From Reticulitermes speratus (lineage: Eukaryota > Arthropoda > Insecta > Blattodea > Rhinotermitidae): a stretch of 64,000 nucleotides of DNA. A model generated the notes under the pieces. It was not told where the DNA came from. It was given only the letters and a program-made list of their open reading frames with translations, and did no database searches. The DNA lies in contig JAJKFL010000012.1 in the NCBI GenBank assembly GCA_021186555.1, positions 5,556,894 through 5,620,893 of the forward strand. The letters are read 5' to 3'. The position numbers and the translations under genes are program-made. Of this stretch, positions 9,326 to 20,297 are shown one piece after another (the first letter of the stretch is position 1; each line of letters begins with the position of its first letter).

Positions 9326-11549
9326 ACAATAGTGTTCTTTCAAGAAGTCATGTTCTGTTTGTAGATGGTGAGCTTTATATTGATTGTGTGTTGCTATTGT
9401 TTGCTACATTTGATTTTGATAAATATATCATAGGAATGCGTTCAGATAAATCTAGCTAACGTTTTATCTACACACGTTCCTTTATTGTGATCATGGGACG
9501 TAAGTACAAAATGTTCACAATGGGCCTACGAGATTATGAACTGAGACCTGAAAACTAAAACCAGTAAATTTAAACAGTTTAAAATGTATTTGAAGTTCTC
9601 ACGGCAGCTAAAACTAGGATCACAGAGTCCAGGGATATGACAACTTCTAGTTTACAGGATAGGTACGAACGCTTTGTGGGCAACTACTGCCTCTATTTTC
9701 AGTGTGCTTCAGAACGTAGGACGCATCCGATTAGTATATAACATAGAATAGCCTCCTCTGAAGCGTCCCGTATCAGCATCTCTTCATTACTACCCTTGTC
9801 AGAACTTCCTTCCCATATTTCCTCTCCCCTTACCTCTGAACGTTACAACTGGCGATACACAGGGGCACCTGGATACGGCGTATTTGCCCTTCCGACGGAA
9901 CGTGTGGACTGAACGCTTTACGTCACTTTGTCTCGAAGACAGAGGCAGTATGTTGCACCTGAGTGCTTGGATGTATGTACTTTGGCAGAACATCGGTTAC
10001 CAGTCCTGGTTCGACTCCAGTCTGAGAAAATGTTTGAAGCAGAGCAGCATGAACAAGTGTGTCGCAGATGGTTCGAGTGAGAAGCATGTACAACGACGCG
10101 TATTTCGAGATGTCCGGCTGTAATGCCAAAACTGCATGACGTCACAGGGCAGGTTATTGCAACAGTAACGCTCTGGACTTCTGTTTGGGAGGTGCCAAAT
10201 TATAGTTTTGGCCGCATCTGCGGCTGTCCTGGTGGAGACCCCTGTAGACAAATTTCGAGATAGCAACTAGATTAGGTCACGAACATTTCCTTTCAAATCC
10301 ATTCGAATTCTTTATTCATGAGCGATTCTAAAATTCGGCGCTATGAAACCTTGAGACGCCCTCAGCTTCCTGAAGTAACCAAATCATGTCTCGGCATCAT
10401 ATCCCAGAAGAACGTGATTACTAACCTAAAGGCACTGAGATCCTCGAAACCGCGTTAGGAAAACTGTAACGTCTGTGATGAAGACAGACGGTTTTGTTGC
10501 CAACTTTTTCAGTAAAATGGCGACAGAAAAGTAATGACCCATGGCTGTCCTCTTCCTGTAACATCTGATGACCTTGAATGTTAGAAGGCCATCACGGCAG
10601 CTGCAATTTGAGCATTTTGTGCTGTTTCCAGAGACGCCCGTTTTAGGAATTGTCAGCTTGTCTTACACACCTCCCCTACAGATGTCACAGTCTCACCGTT
10701 TGACCCCAGCCTTCCACCGATTTTCTCAGGTCGAGCTGACACACAACACACAAGTTCAGTTGAAGGAAACTCCATCAAAAAACTGACAGTATCTGTTGCT
10801 ATGTGTTTATATGTACTTTTGTGTCTATTTGTCATTACCTTTAAGTACAGTTTCATTATAACACTGTCTTCAACCAATCACATCCACCGCTGTACGTTAG
10901 GCACCTTCAAGACATTCTGACTCACAATACTTCGAGAGCTGTTTTCTGTCAAGAATGTTTATATAAAATACGTTATTGACGGCCTATTAAAATTGCGTAA
11001 ACCATTAGTTCCATAAATTTAATTATTTGTTTGTGAAGACATAATGAAAAATGAATTTAATTTACTGGAATTCATAAATTTGAACAATCAGTGAATATAT
11101 ACTCTATGATATGTTGTTAACGGAATCTTGAGTTCGAAAATACTACAGTGCAGAAACCTCTAAAGATGTCTGAAGGATATACACAATATGTTGAGTTGTA
11201 TAAAATATTGTAATAAATTTGTACTTAATGGTTTACTGTTTGTCAGTGTCTGCATGACTGACTGCCTGACTGACTGACTGCCTGTTAGCCGTGCAAATGT
11301 GCTACCGAATTACTAGCACACGAGCTGCGTCACAAAATATTTGTAGCTGTGTACTGGACTTACTGTGTAGACTGGCTGTCGAAGGTAGAAGCTGTTTAAG
11401 TGACAGACTGACCAACTGAGCATCAAAGTAACTCTTTGTTTCAGAGTAGGATAGCTAATCATGGGTCAGTCTATGGAGATATTTCAATCATAATTCACAA
11501 CTTCACAGCCTATAACGTGAAATATATTTTACATTTTGCCTTATCGAAT
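9326..11549. other. no gene recognised (2.2 kb)
   Basis: Several overlapping ORFs of 65-90 codons on both strands around 9.8-10.3 kb have no recognisable domain. Near 9635-9705 the plus strand reads DRYERFVGNYCLYFQ, which resembles the antisense translation of the hammerhead repeat family and is therefore probably a degraded member. A short CTGACTG repeat lies at 11260-11283. Confidence 0.4.
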
Positions 11550-13010
11550 ATTTTGTGGAAATTATATAGCCTACGTGTTTCTTTGTTTCCTCAATTACAA
11601 CCGTTTGGCACACCCGTCCATAGTTTTTTACATTCCTAAACAAAGGAATGTTGCAAACTGTAGAGTTTTGCCATTTATTTAAGAGAAAAAGTTTCACTAA
11701 AATTTGCCATGCGTTACAATTTCGGTTAAAACCGGACAGCAGTAACGGACAGTTTACATGAAAACCCACACGCGTGGCTGCGTGCGTCTCGACGGTAACT
11801 CGCAGAGTGTTTGTCAGAAGGAAAACTGTAACGAGTAAAATTTAGAATTCTTAAGCTGTGCGTGCTCCGTTTCCTAAGTTGGTATTACTGTAACTGCTGT
11901 ACCAATAGCTGCATAAAAGAAAAGAAGATCCTAGCTGTATATAACCCCTCATTCTTTAATTGGTATTTGGAAACATTTATTTTAGTGTTTAGTTTTCGAA
12001 TATAATATTTTATGTATGTGTTTTATCATTTTGTGATGACATAAATCATGAGAAATGAACGACTAAATTAGGCTGTTTTCCTGTATTTTCACATCTTTAA
12101 ATATCAGCAAAACCCTGTAAAGAAGTGTATTAACTACATTTGTTCTTCCTTCAGTTTCATCTACTCTCTTGCATTTATTGGGACCTTTATCCTGTTTTGT
12201 GTCCACGAATTTCCTGGGATACTGAACCCCCTGAACAAGAAGTAGAACACCCTGGGTGTCGGATCAGCCTGTTGGGATATGTCCATCATTTCTCTATACT
12301 CATTCATTTGTCTATCACCGCCACTATCTAATCTTAGTGTCCTTAAATAACACAGTCGACACAGTTTGCTTAGAAACTTTATGGCAGAAGTTATGTATTT
12401 ATGGCTTTTAAAGACGCCTTCTGTTCTCGGATTGTATAGAACCTAATGAAATTATGATTGGTAAGTGATGTATACGTATTTAAACGAACGTTCCAGGAAG
12501 TGATGGCGTTATAATGTGAGGTATTATGGCAGGACGTCCCTCGATTAATTGAAAATAGTCACGAAAACCCTAAGGATAGTTGGTGTCTCTGTCGAGAAAC
12601 GAACGGTACATCGTATGAGTGTAATTCTGATGCAATACGGCGGGACAGACTTGCTAGGTCTGGCAGGAAAGAATGACAGACATGCAGTAGTTTAAGTATC
12701 CATATTTCATAACCAGTGGCTGGGACAAGTGTTGAATTCCAGGCTGCATTATCAGTCGCATTCAGTTCTTATCATTAAGTGACGCTGATTCCGTGAACAG
12801 GAAACTTCTTGGACCTTGTACCACGTGGCGTGGCCTACAGACAGCACATCCCCTTTCTTACTGGGCAGAGTCCACTTGCTCTTATCGGAGTACACAAAAG
12901 TCATGCAGATCAGCCTGACGTTTGGCCTTCTGTTGAGCAAATTTTTACGAACTGTTGTACTGCGCTTTCGAATGCCATCGTGACAAATGTCTTTCAGCCA
13001 ATTCAGTTCC
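11550..13010. repeat. duplicated block C, copy 1
   Basis: Matches 21958-22712 and 23456-23815 in order and orientation (GCGTGGCTGCGTGCGTCTCG; TTTCATCTACTCTCTTGCAT; TGGCCTTCTGTTGAGC). On the minus strand both copies share a short peptide (HDGIRKRS...NRRPNV.L.CMTFV.S.K.KWTLPSKK, about 12830-13000), which hints at an old coding exon or transposase fragment that I do not recognise. In copy 2 this frame is broken. Confidence 0.8.
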
Positions 13011-14260
13011 ATTCATTCATCAACTCAGTTCTGACTTTACTGCATTCCTCTCTTCCTGTTCTGCACTTTTCTGCAAGTCTCGTATCCATTTCCTACGTCT
13101 CTCTTACAAGGAGAAATGGGCAGTACTCGTATGTCACACTTGCTGTGAACATTTGCCGATGCTGATCAAACACGTAGGGGCGGAACATGTTAGATCTGTA
13201 TTATAACAACGGAACAGCCTTCCTTAGACCCCATCAAGAATATCATGATCTCAGAAAACTTTCCTTATTGGTAGCACGCATGGCTAAGCTTTTGAAATCT
13301 GTATTTATTCCATCTCATTCTCCACAATTTGGGTGTATTTAGGGAGGCAGGACTTTGATCTGCGAAGATTACTAGAGGCCACAGAACTCACATTTGAGTA
13401 ACTGAACACTCCTCTAGCTCAAGTAAAGACACACGTGTCTTAAATCTCGCCTCTAACGGTCTACTTAGTGATACAAATCACCTTACCTATCCTGCTGCCG
13501 AGCATTTCGTGATAGGTTCACATCTTACAATTGTCCACAATTCTACATTGTTTGAAATGTCTTTTTATCATCTGTCAAGATGGCAGCAACATCTGTGGAT
13601 AGTGTGGTCTACTGACTATCTCAACAATCAGCAGCAGAGAGACAAATGTGTCTCTACTCATGTCAATCTGCATGCAGATGTAGTTTTCTTGGTCAAAGAG
13701 AGCAACCACCGACTCAGGACTCATGACTAGCAGTAACTGAGGAGGTACATCACGGATGTAATGGTCTGGTGTGAGCTTCAATGAACAAGAGAGCCTCAGA
13801 GTCTGCTAAGCAATCAATTCACAAGATAGTGCTTCTAACGCAGATGTAAATGTGCCTTTCAAGTGAAACTCAGTTGGGCGATTATGTTGGGGATTTATTT
13901 ATTGTATGTGGAGGACCTACAGCAAGGCTGGCTGCACACTTGCATGGCACCCATGCAGGGGGCAGCTGGTGGTGGGGGCAATGAAGAATTAGGCTGGAAT
14001 CATTTGCGGCAGTAGTCGGCGCCTGGTGTCGAGAGGAGATGCATATTTGTTGCTTGCCTGACCAACCAGGTAGAAATCACAGCAGGCTTGCTGACTTACC
14101 GGTATGTGATGATAAGTCAGTGTACAGAGCAGTGATAACTAAAATAAATAATTATCTTTCACTGCACACAGTGATGTTACTTCTGAATTGACTGAAGAGA
14201 TTCAACAGACTCTTTGAGAAAGAACTGTGTTATGTATATACATAACCTTTGGTATGTGGG
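13011..14260. other. no gene recognised
   Basis: Unassigned sequence. ORFs of up to 83 codons (12955-13206, 13509-13730, 13575-13781 minus) overlap one another and carry no recognisable motif. Confidence 0.4.
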
Positions 14261-14540
14261 TCGGGATAGCTCAGTCGGTATAGCGACTCGCTACGGGCTG
14301 AAGGGTCCGGGGATCGAATGCCGGTGGGGGCGAGGTTTTCCGTACCCCTCCAGACCAGCCCTGGGGCCTACCCAGCCTCCTGTACAATGGGTAACGGGTC
14401 TTTTTCCCGAGGTTAAAGCGACCGGGGCGTGGCGTTGACCACCCACCCCATCTAGCGCCGAGGTTAAAGAAAGAGTAGAGCTATACCTCTACTCCCCCTC
14501 TGGGTCTTCATGGCCTGCTGTAGGGTGAACTTTACCTTTT
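14261..14540 (+). mobile_element. SINE-B copy
   Basis: tRNA-like head with A box TAGCTCAGTCGGT and a B box-like GGGATCGAATGCC, followed by the family body (ACCCAGCCTCCTGTACAATG, AGAGTAGAGCTATACCTCTA, CTTCATGGCCTGCTGTAGGG). No convincing target-site duplication seen. Confidence 0.85.
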
Positions 14541-14939
14541 ATAATTCTTGTTATTTATATTGCAATAATTTGTTTCGTGCAGTCCACCAATTTTAGAAGC
14601 AGCTTATCTTACAGTCCCAAATACATATTTTGTTCTAGACAGGAATTACATAATTAAAAATGCTAGATTTCTTGTTACTGTTCTGATCTCCGTATGTACT
14701 GTCCTATCGACTAGTATTGACTGATAACAACACTTAACACAAACACAACATAATAACACAAGGAAGCCAAGATGCATTCAGTAGATGCACTAGCTCCAAA
14801 ATTAGTCAATGGTTGATGAATGCAACCTGTTAGCTCATCGTATTGATATGTAAGGCACAAACAAGACACAATACCCCCTTCTCCTCAGACACCACCTACA
14901 TTGTACCAGCAATCATACACTAGGTACACTAATTACATA

Positions 14940-15345
14940 TGATAAGGAAACTGGTTTGATGTTTTAATGGATTACTGGTGTGTCAGAGTGCCTACAGATT
15001 GCAGATAGCATAAGGCACAGCATAGAGCAGGAAAAAATGTATGCAATTATTCTATATTATGATCCTTCAATTCGAGATAAGTGAATATGTTTCAACTTCA
15101 ATTTTTTTTATTTTTATTCACTTATAAACAGATAATATTAAAAGAGATATTAAAGAAAAGGAATTGGAGGGTGAGTACAGGATTTATGTGGCTCAGAACA
15201 GAGAGCAGTGGTTAGCTTTTGTGAACATGGTAATGAAACTGTGGATTCCATAAAAGGTATGGTGCTTCTCAACTAGCTGAGGAACTTTCGGCTTCTCAAG
15301 ATGGGCTGTGCTGCATTTAGTTAGTTAATCGTGCATGTAAACTAT
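14940..15345 (+). repeat. duplicated block A: 3' flank of gene copy B with LINE 3' tail
   Basis: Homologous to 505-720 and 2640-3010. The plus strand reads YVAQNREQWLAFVNMVMK and then a stop, the end of a non-LTR reverse transcriptase ORF, followed by the tail phrase CTAGCTGAGGAACTTTCGGC. The presence of this LINE tail in all copies shows that it was inserted before the segment was duplicated. Confidence 0.65.
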
Positions 15346-15519
15346 TTTCCATGTATAAATATTTCAAATTGTGTAAAATGCAGACTGCAATATAGGCATG
15401 GTATTATTTTGTTACAACAGACAGCAGTCAACAGGAAGTACACAAGTCAGAGTACTAAGCAGGGAAAAGCGAAGTTACGGTCAAAAATTATAAGGTGGAG
15501 CGGGGCAGATAGCATCCTT

Positions 15520-15632
15520 CTAGTTAGTATGCTCAGAGTTGGAGGAGACAACCTCGTTCACAGCCGCCTTAGCTACAGTGCCTCCTACCATACTACCAAT
15601 AGCTCCACCAATAAAAGCACCAGGCACAGCTC
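15520..15632 (-). pseudogene. glycine-zipper gene copy B, 3' fragment
   Basis: The minus strand from 15632 encodes AVPGAFIGGAIGSMVGGTVA followed by KAAVNEVVSSNSEHTN and a stop (15522-15520). It aligns with copy A from AVPGAAIGSLIGA onwards and is the exact continuation of the fragment at 19976-20297. The two pieces are separated by the jockey-like LINE. Confidence 0.85.
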
Positions 15633-15647
15633 AGTCTGTCCGCCCAG

Positions 15648-16778
15648 ATGAAGGGGGAGAAACTCATGATCGTGCCGGGTACTGCTGACGGATTCAGAGC
15701 AACAGTCAGTGCCCTCCGATCCCTTGACGGGAGCAAGGGTGTGACATTTCACACCTTCTCTCTCCCAGAGGATCGTTGTGTGCGTCTGTTGTTGAAGAAC
15801 CTCGGCAGACAGATGCCTGAGAACGTAGTCCGGGAGGAGCTTGAGGCCCTGGGAATCCGTGTCCAGGGCGTCATGCAGCTCCTATCTGGGCGCCGCAATC
15901 AGGATGCCACAGGCGATCGGCCCCCCACTCCACATTTCGTAGTGTCGGTGGCTCGAGGCCCAGAGGTGCAGAAGGTGCGATCCCTCACCGAACTCTGCGG
16001 CTTGAGAGTCTCTGTAGAGACATACGTAGCCCCTAAGGCCCCGCTTCAATGTAAGCGCTGCCAACGCTTCGGCCACACGCAGCGTAACTGCGGATACGCA
16101 CCCCGGTGTGTTGCATGTGGTGAGCCGCACCCCTCCGGGGAGTGCTCTACCCCTAAGCAGCAGCTTAAATGCTGCAGCTGCGGGGGCAACCACACGGCGA
16201 ACTACCGGGGCTGCGTAAAGTGGAAGGAGGCCAAGGCCGCGCTAGCAAAGCGGACGCCAGCACCTCGCGTCCACATGAACGGTGCAACCGGTCGCTCGGC
16301 TTCAGCGCAAGTGACCCGCGCCGAGCCTTCTGCTGAGCAGAAGAGTTTAGGCCCTGAGTGGTCTCATGTGGTGCGAGGGGGGCGGGTAGTAAAACCCACC
16401 ATCCCTCCGCAACCTGTACCTATCCCCAAACCGGCCGCGGCCCCTCAAACGGGCAAAGCGACCTCAAGCAGGAAAAGGGTTCAGGCTACCCAACCTGCCG
16501 TTGCGGCCCCTCAACAGGCCCCAACGAAGAAGCAGGCGATGACTGGTAAACCATCGCCTCAACCTAACAAGCCTAATCCTACCCCCATCCCACCACCTAA
16601 CCCGTCTCCAATCGAGGAGATCTCTGATCTGCTCGACAACCTTCCTGTACACGCGTGTGTAGAGCTGACACGGCGGCTCCTCACAGCGGTACCCTCCCTC
16701 CCTTCAGGCGCAGCACGCTCGCGGGCTGTCCTGAAAATTGTTATCCTTTTTGTAGCTGAATATGGTAGCACACCCTAA
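15648..16778 (+). CDS. LINE ORF1, gag-like CCHC protein (N-terminally truncated)
   Basis: A 376-residue nucleic-acid-binding chaperone-type protein of jockey-like LINEs, expected to coat element RNA. Residues about 1-125 form the conserved pre-zinc-knuckle domain (LLLKNLGRQMPENVVREELE; PHFVVSVARGPEV). Around residues 129-185 lie three closely spaced zinc knuckles: CKRCQRFGHTQRNC, CVACGEPHPSGEC and CCSCGGNHTANYRGC. The C-terminal half is Pro/Ala/Gln-rich and low-complexity. The Met at 15648 is internal to the ancestral protein, since the upstream frame is open to the element's 5' junction. There are no internal stops, which suggests a young insertion. It overlaps the ORF2 start at 16762. Confidence 0.9.
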   Translation: MKGEKLMIVPGTADGFRATVSALRSLDGSKGVTFHTFSLPEDRCVRLLLKNLGRQMPENVVREELEALGIRVQGVMQLLSGRRNQDATGDRPPTPHFVVSVARGPEVQKVRSLTELCGLRVSVETYVAPKAPLQCKRCQRFGHTQRNCGYAPRCVACGEPHPSGECSTPKQQLKCCSCGGNHTANYRGCVKWKEAKAALAKRTPAPRVHMNGATGRSASAQVTRAEPSAEQKSLGPEWSHVVRGGRVVKPTIPPQPVPIPKPAAAPQTGKATSSRKRVQATQPAVAAPQQAPTKKQAMTGKPSPQPNKPNPTPIPPPNPSPIEEISDLLDNLPVHACVELTRRLLTAVPSLPSGAARSRAVLKIVILFVAEYGSTP

Positions 16779-17688
16779 GGCTCACAGTGTGAGGGCACTA
16801 CGGCTGGCCTGCTGGAACGCCGATGGCGTGCGCGGCAGAAAGATGGAGCTGGACCACTTCCTTGGTAAACACGGGGTTGACATATGCCTCCTGACTGAAA
16901 CCCATCTCAGATCAGGGCAAGTCTTTCGGCTCGCAAACTATGTTTGCCACCGTACAGACCGGCCTACCGAGGGCGGCGGAACAGCTATACTGGTCCGCCG
17001 GGGTATAGATCACTACGCTTTACCCATCCCTGGCCTGACCCAGCTGGAGGCAACTGCCATACATGTTATGTTGGCAAGTGGACCACTGAAAATCCTGGCG
17101 GCTTACCTTTCGCCTTGCCGGCCCCTAATCGAAGCGGATTTGTCTGCGTGCTTGAGCGGAGGGCTTCCCGTCCTCATGGCGGGGGACCTGAACGCCAAGC
17201 ACGTGGACTGGAACTCGAGGCTAATCACGACAAGGGGCAGGCACCTTCGTGATTACGCCAACGATCATTCGTGTTTGACTTATGGGCCGGAAACACCCAC
17301 CACTATCCCATACAATCCCTCTTGTACTCCTGATGTCCTAGACATAGTAATCACTAAAAACCTAGTCATCCCAGTGCATCTGACAACGTGCTCTGCACTT
17401 AGCTCAGATCACTTGCCTGTACTGATCGACACTAAATGTCGATCATCCTTTCTTAACCTACCGGACCGCCCGGACTTCAGACGGACCGACTGGGTCAAAT
17501 TCCAGGCCTGCCTGGAGGACAGCCTTCCGTCCATCCCGAAACTCCGTAGCGGGGTTGAAATCGACACGTGTGTGGAGGAAGTGTCCAGCGCCATCACTGA
17601 GGCACTAGCAGCGTCGGCCCCCCGGAGACGCCCTCGTGACGACCCGCGGCCCCAATACCGGCACGTATACAGGATGAAATACGCCTGA
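16762..17688 (+). CDS. LINE ORF2 part 1: apurinic/apyrimidinic-type endonuclease
   Basis: 308 residues giving the target-nicking endonuclease of the LINE. All signature motifs are visible in order: ACWNADGVR (metal-binding Asn), LLTETHL (Glu), ILAAYLSP, AGDLNAKHVDWNS (Asp/Asn), and SSDHLPV (the catalytic Ser-Asp-His motif, near residue 214). The ATG lies within the last codons of ORF1, allowing reinitiation. The frame ends early at 17688 because of a one-base frameshift near 17655: in the next frame the sequence continues IPARIQDEIRLKNRLRRQW into part 2. Apart from this the domain looks intact. Confidence 0.92.
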   Translation: MVAHPKAHSVRALRLACWNADGVRGRKMELDHFLGKHGVDICLLTETHLRSGQVFRLANYVCHRTDRPTEGGGTAILVRRGIDHYALPIPGLTQLEATAIHVMLASGPLKILAAYLSPCRPLIEADLSACLSGGLPVLMAGDLNAKHVDWNSRLITTRGRHLRDYANDHSCLTYGPETPTTIPYNPSCTPDVLDIVITKNLVIPVHLTTCSALSSDHLPVLIDTKCRSSFLNLPDRPDFRRTDWVKFQACLEDSLPSIPKLRSGVEIDTCVEEVSSAITEALAASAPRRRPRDDPRPQYRHVYRMKYA

Positions 17689-17696
17689 AAAACCGG

Positions 17697-19418
17697 TTGA
17701 GGAGGCAGTGGCAAACCACCAGGGACCCTGCTCTAAAAGCTGAGGTCAACCGCCTTCAGCGGTCGGTGACCCACCAGCTAAACGAGTGGCGGAATGAGCA
17801 GTGGGGTGCCACACTGGAAAGCCTAGATCCCGAGGACCAATCGCTGTGGAAGATGACAAAGCGGGTGATGAGAGTGCCCACTCCCTCTCCACCCCTGGTC
17901 ACGCATGGCGGGCTTGCTCTCTCAGACTCTGAGAAAGCCGAAGCCCTGGCGGACAGTCTTGAGGCTCAGTTTCAGCCGGTAAACGACCCGTCGGATCCGG
18001 CAGTTATTGAGATGGTTGGCGAGGCGCTGCAAGCATACTCTTATGCACCTGCAAGCGAGCCCAAGTTAACCAACCCCGTGGAGGTTCAGGATGCTATCCG
18101 GGGTCTCAAGGCCAGCAAGGCTCCGGGCCCAAACGGTATACCGAACAGGGCACTGAAGCACCTTCCGCAGCGAGCTGTCTCTCTCCTTGTTGCCATATTC
18201 AACGCTGCTCTCCTAGCGCAGTACTTCCCATCGGTGTGGAAACATGCCCGCATTGTCTCCATACTGAAACCCGGGAAGGACCCAGCGCTTCCCTCCTCCT
18301 ATCGTCCCATAAGTCTTCTGGACACCATCGGCAAGTTGTTCGAGAAGATCCTACTTAGTAGGATCTTAAGTGAAGTAAGCGGGCGCGGGCTTCTGCGAGA
18401 CGAGCAGTTTGGATTCAGACCCAAACATAGCACCTCTCTCCAGCTAGCCCGCCTTGTCGAAAGGGTGACCAGAAACTTTGGTGAGAAGCGGCTAACAGGC
18501 GCAGTCTTTCTCGACGTGGCTAAGGCTTTCGACACTGTTTGGGTCGACGGTCTCCTTTTCAAGCTTACGGCCCTTAACTTCCCCTCCTACCTGGTCAAAA
18601 CCATATCCTCCTACCTTTACAACAGGACGTTCGAAGCGTCCTTCCAAACGGCCACATCCTCCCGTCGTGGCATGCGGGCTGGCGTAGCACAGGGGGGACT
18701 AATCTCTCCTGTCTTGTTCAGTCTGTATGTCAATGACATGCCCGTCCCTTCCCGCCACGTCGAGTTGGCATTGTACGCGGATGACACGGCAATCATTGCC
18801 ACGTCCCGCAGCCCGGCTGTGCTTGTTAGCTACCTAGAAGCATACCTCAGTGATCTAGAGAGATGGTTGAAGGCGTGGAGGATCGCCATCAATGTCTCAA
18901 AAAGCAATGCTATGCTCTTTGCGAAGGCAGGGTGGAGGTCCCCCAAGCCACGACCGGTGCAGTTCCTAGGAGAGCCAATCCAGTGGGTAGACACAGCCCG
19001 TTATCTAGGAGTGATCCTTGATACACGGATGACCTGGTCGCCTCACATCGTCCAGGTCAAGAAGAAAGCGGCCCAACGACTGGGTCTGCTTAGCTCTCTC
19101 CTTCACAGGAGAAGCGGCCTGTCCACCAGGAACGGGGTTCTGCTGTATAAGCAGCTCATACGGCCCATGATGGACTATGCGTGCCCCATTTGGAGGTCTG
19201 CTGCCTGCACCCACCTCAGAAAGCTGCAGGTTCTTCAATCCAAGTGTCTTCGCATTGCTACTGGTGCACCTTGGTACATGAGTAGCGTGCAAATTCACGA
19301 GGATTTGGGAGTTCCTCTCTTTGCTGATCACATCAGAGTTCTAACCGAGAGCTTCGACTCTAGGTTGGCTGGTGTGGGGAACCCCTTAACTCAGCAACTC
19401 GGCAGATATCTGCGCTGA
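17697..19418 (+). CDS. LINE ORF2 part 2: reverse transcriptase
   Basis: Continues ORF2 after the frameshift; the nominal start here is a TTG and not a real initiator. It contains the full non-LTR reverse transcriptase: LKASKAPGPNGIPNRALK (residues about 140-157), SSYRPISLLDTIGKLFEK, EQFGFRPKHSTSLQLA, FLDVAKAFDTVW (Asp at 273), VAQGGLISPVLFSLYVND, and the catalytic YADD at residues 360-363. The thumb-like region YLGVILDTRMTWSPHI follows. The stop at 19416-19418 leaves about 880 residues for the joined ORF2, in line with jockey-like elements. There is no RNase H domain. Only the single frameshift inactivates it. Confidence 0.93.
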   Translation: MRRQWQTTRDPALKAEVNRLQRSVTHQLNEWRNEQWGATLESLDPEDQSLWKMTKRVMRVPTPSPPLVTHGGLALSDSEKAEALADSLEAQFQPVNDPSDPAVIEMVGEALQAYSYAPASEPKLTNPVEVQDAIRGLKASKAPGPNGIPNRALKHLPQRAVSLLVAIFNAALLAQYFPSVWKHARIVSILKPGKDPALPSSYRPISLLDTIGKLFEKILLSRILSEVSGRGLLRDEQFGFRPKHSTSLQLARLVERVTRNFGEKRLTGAVFLDVAKAFDTVWVDGLLFKLTALNFPSYLVKTISSYLYNRTFEASFQTATSSRRGMRAGVAQGGLISPVLFSLYVNDMPVPSRHVELALYADDTAIIATSRSPAVLVSYLEAYLSDLERWLKAWRIAINVSKSNAMLFAKAGWRSPKPRPVQFLGEPIQWVDTARYLGVILDTRMTWSPHIVQVKKKAAQRLGLLSSLLHRRSGLSTRNGVLLYKQLIRPMMDYACPIWRSAACTHLRKLQVLQSKCLRIATGAPWYMSSVQIHEDLGVPLFADHIRVLTESFDSRLAGVGNPLTQQLGRYLR

Positions 19419-19974
19419 CCGAGGGCTGACCCAGTCCGTCTAGCGCAAGCTACGGCGATGGGTCAGTGAATGTGTCGAGGCCCTTAGTGGCCAACAGACA
19501 CTGCACCTAAAATTAGGCGCATTCCGAATACCCTGACTGAGGTTTTCCGTGATTTTCCTCAGTTGTAAGGTGAATGCCAGGGTATAACACAAAGCCGGGG
19601 CACGGCCCGCACCCCCCACCCCCCGGTAGGACTAAATTATTCGTTTGTAGGTTTTGAGTTTTTATGAAATTATACGTGAAAATGCCACTCTGGGTTCAAA
19701 TCCCAGAGAGCCACCCAACCAAAGTATTCCCCCCACTTGGAAAAAGTATACGCTCTTAGAGCTTTAGCTTTTGGTATGCCTGGTCCCGACTTAATCGAGA
19801 CCCTAAATTTGTTAGCGTAAGCAAAATCCCCAGTTCAGAATTAAGAGTCTGTTATTGAGTCCAGCAATGCGGTAAAACGCAGGTATGGCTAAACAGATCA
19901 AGGGACGTCGACTTGCGCTCCGCGCAAGTCTCCGCCCTTAGTTAGCACTTTGGTTGGTTGGTTTGGTTGGTTGG
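19419..19974 (+). other. LINE 3' region and (TTGG)n tail
   Basis: 556 bp between the ORF2 stop and the gene flank. It includes GAGGTTTTCCGTGATTTTCC, a C-rich stretch near 19605-19625, and a B-box-like GGGTTCAAATCCC at 19693-19705 within a short imperfect stem, without an obvious A box. The last 24 bases are TTGG/TTTGG units joining directly to the gene. Part of this region (from about 19680) could be an older SINE fused to the LINE. Confidence 0.6.
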
Positions 19975-19975
19975 C

Positions 19976-20297
19976 CAACTCCGCCAAACGCTGCTCCAAT
20001 CGCTGCACCAACAGTGGCACCAGTGCTGCTTCCTGCTGTAGCCCCTGCCCAGCCAACAGCCGCTGATGCTGTTTCTTCTATTGTGAGATTTCCTGGACCT
20101 TTCTTCTCTGTCTCTGAACTGTCAGTATAAATGGCTTTACCGAGATTGTATGCATCAGCTGCAACTCCTGTGAGAACTCCAGCGTTTTCAAGTGTATCAA
20201 GTACCTTGCTGGCCATTTCAACTCCTTGAGCAAGATCTCCAGGAATTACCGTAGTACTGATGTCGACCAGCCATCTAGCTGCATCGTCAGATGCCAT
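19976..20297 (-). pseudogene. glycine-zipper gene copy B, 5' fragment
   Basis: From the ATG at 20297-20295: MASDDAARWLVDISTTVIPG..., ADAYNLGKAIYTDSSETEKK, GWAGATAGSSTGATVGAAIG, ending ...AFGGVG at the LINE junction. About 107 residues. Relative to copy A the NTPHVNINP...PDPH segment is missing, but the frame is open, so this may be a different isoform or a clean in-frame deletion. The same acceptor-like tract ending GACAG precedes the ATG. Continues at 15632. Confidence 0.8.

Larger units (their letters stand above)
15633..19974 (+). mobile_element. jockey-clade-like non-LTR retrotransposon, 5'-truncated, 4.34 kb
   Basis: Contains ORF1 (CCHC zinc-knuckle protein), ORF2 (apurinic endonuclease and reverse transcriptase) overlapping it by 17 bp, a 3' region and a tail of TTGG units. 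It is much more GC-rich than its surroundings. The first bases are already in frame with ORF1 (SLSAQ before the first Met), so the 5' end and the N-terminus of ORF1 are missing, as expected from incomplete target-primed reverse transcription. Comparison with copy A gives the empty site: left flank ends ...GCACAGCTC, right flank resumes CAACTCCGCC, a nearly blunt insertion (at most 1 bp duplicated). It is inserted in opposite orientation to the gene it interrupts. Confidence 0.92.

Noticed and set aside
14261-14335. tRNA gene candidates in the SINE heads (also near 26.1, 28.7, 29.9, 31.7, 37.7, 42.6, 47.5 and 57.1 kb)
   Set aside because: A and B boxes are present but the heads do not fold into complete cloverleaves and each continues into a shared SINE body.
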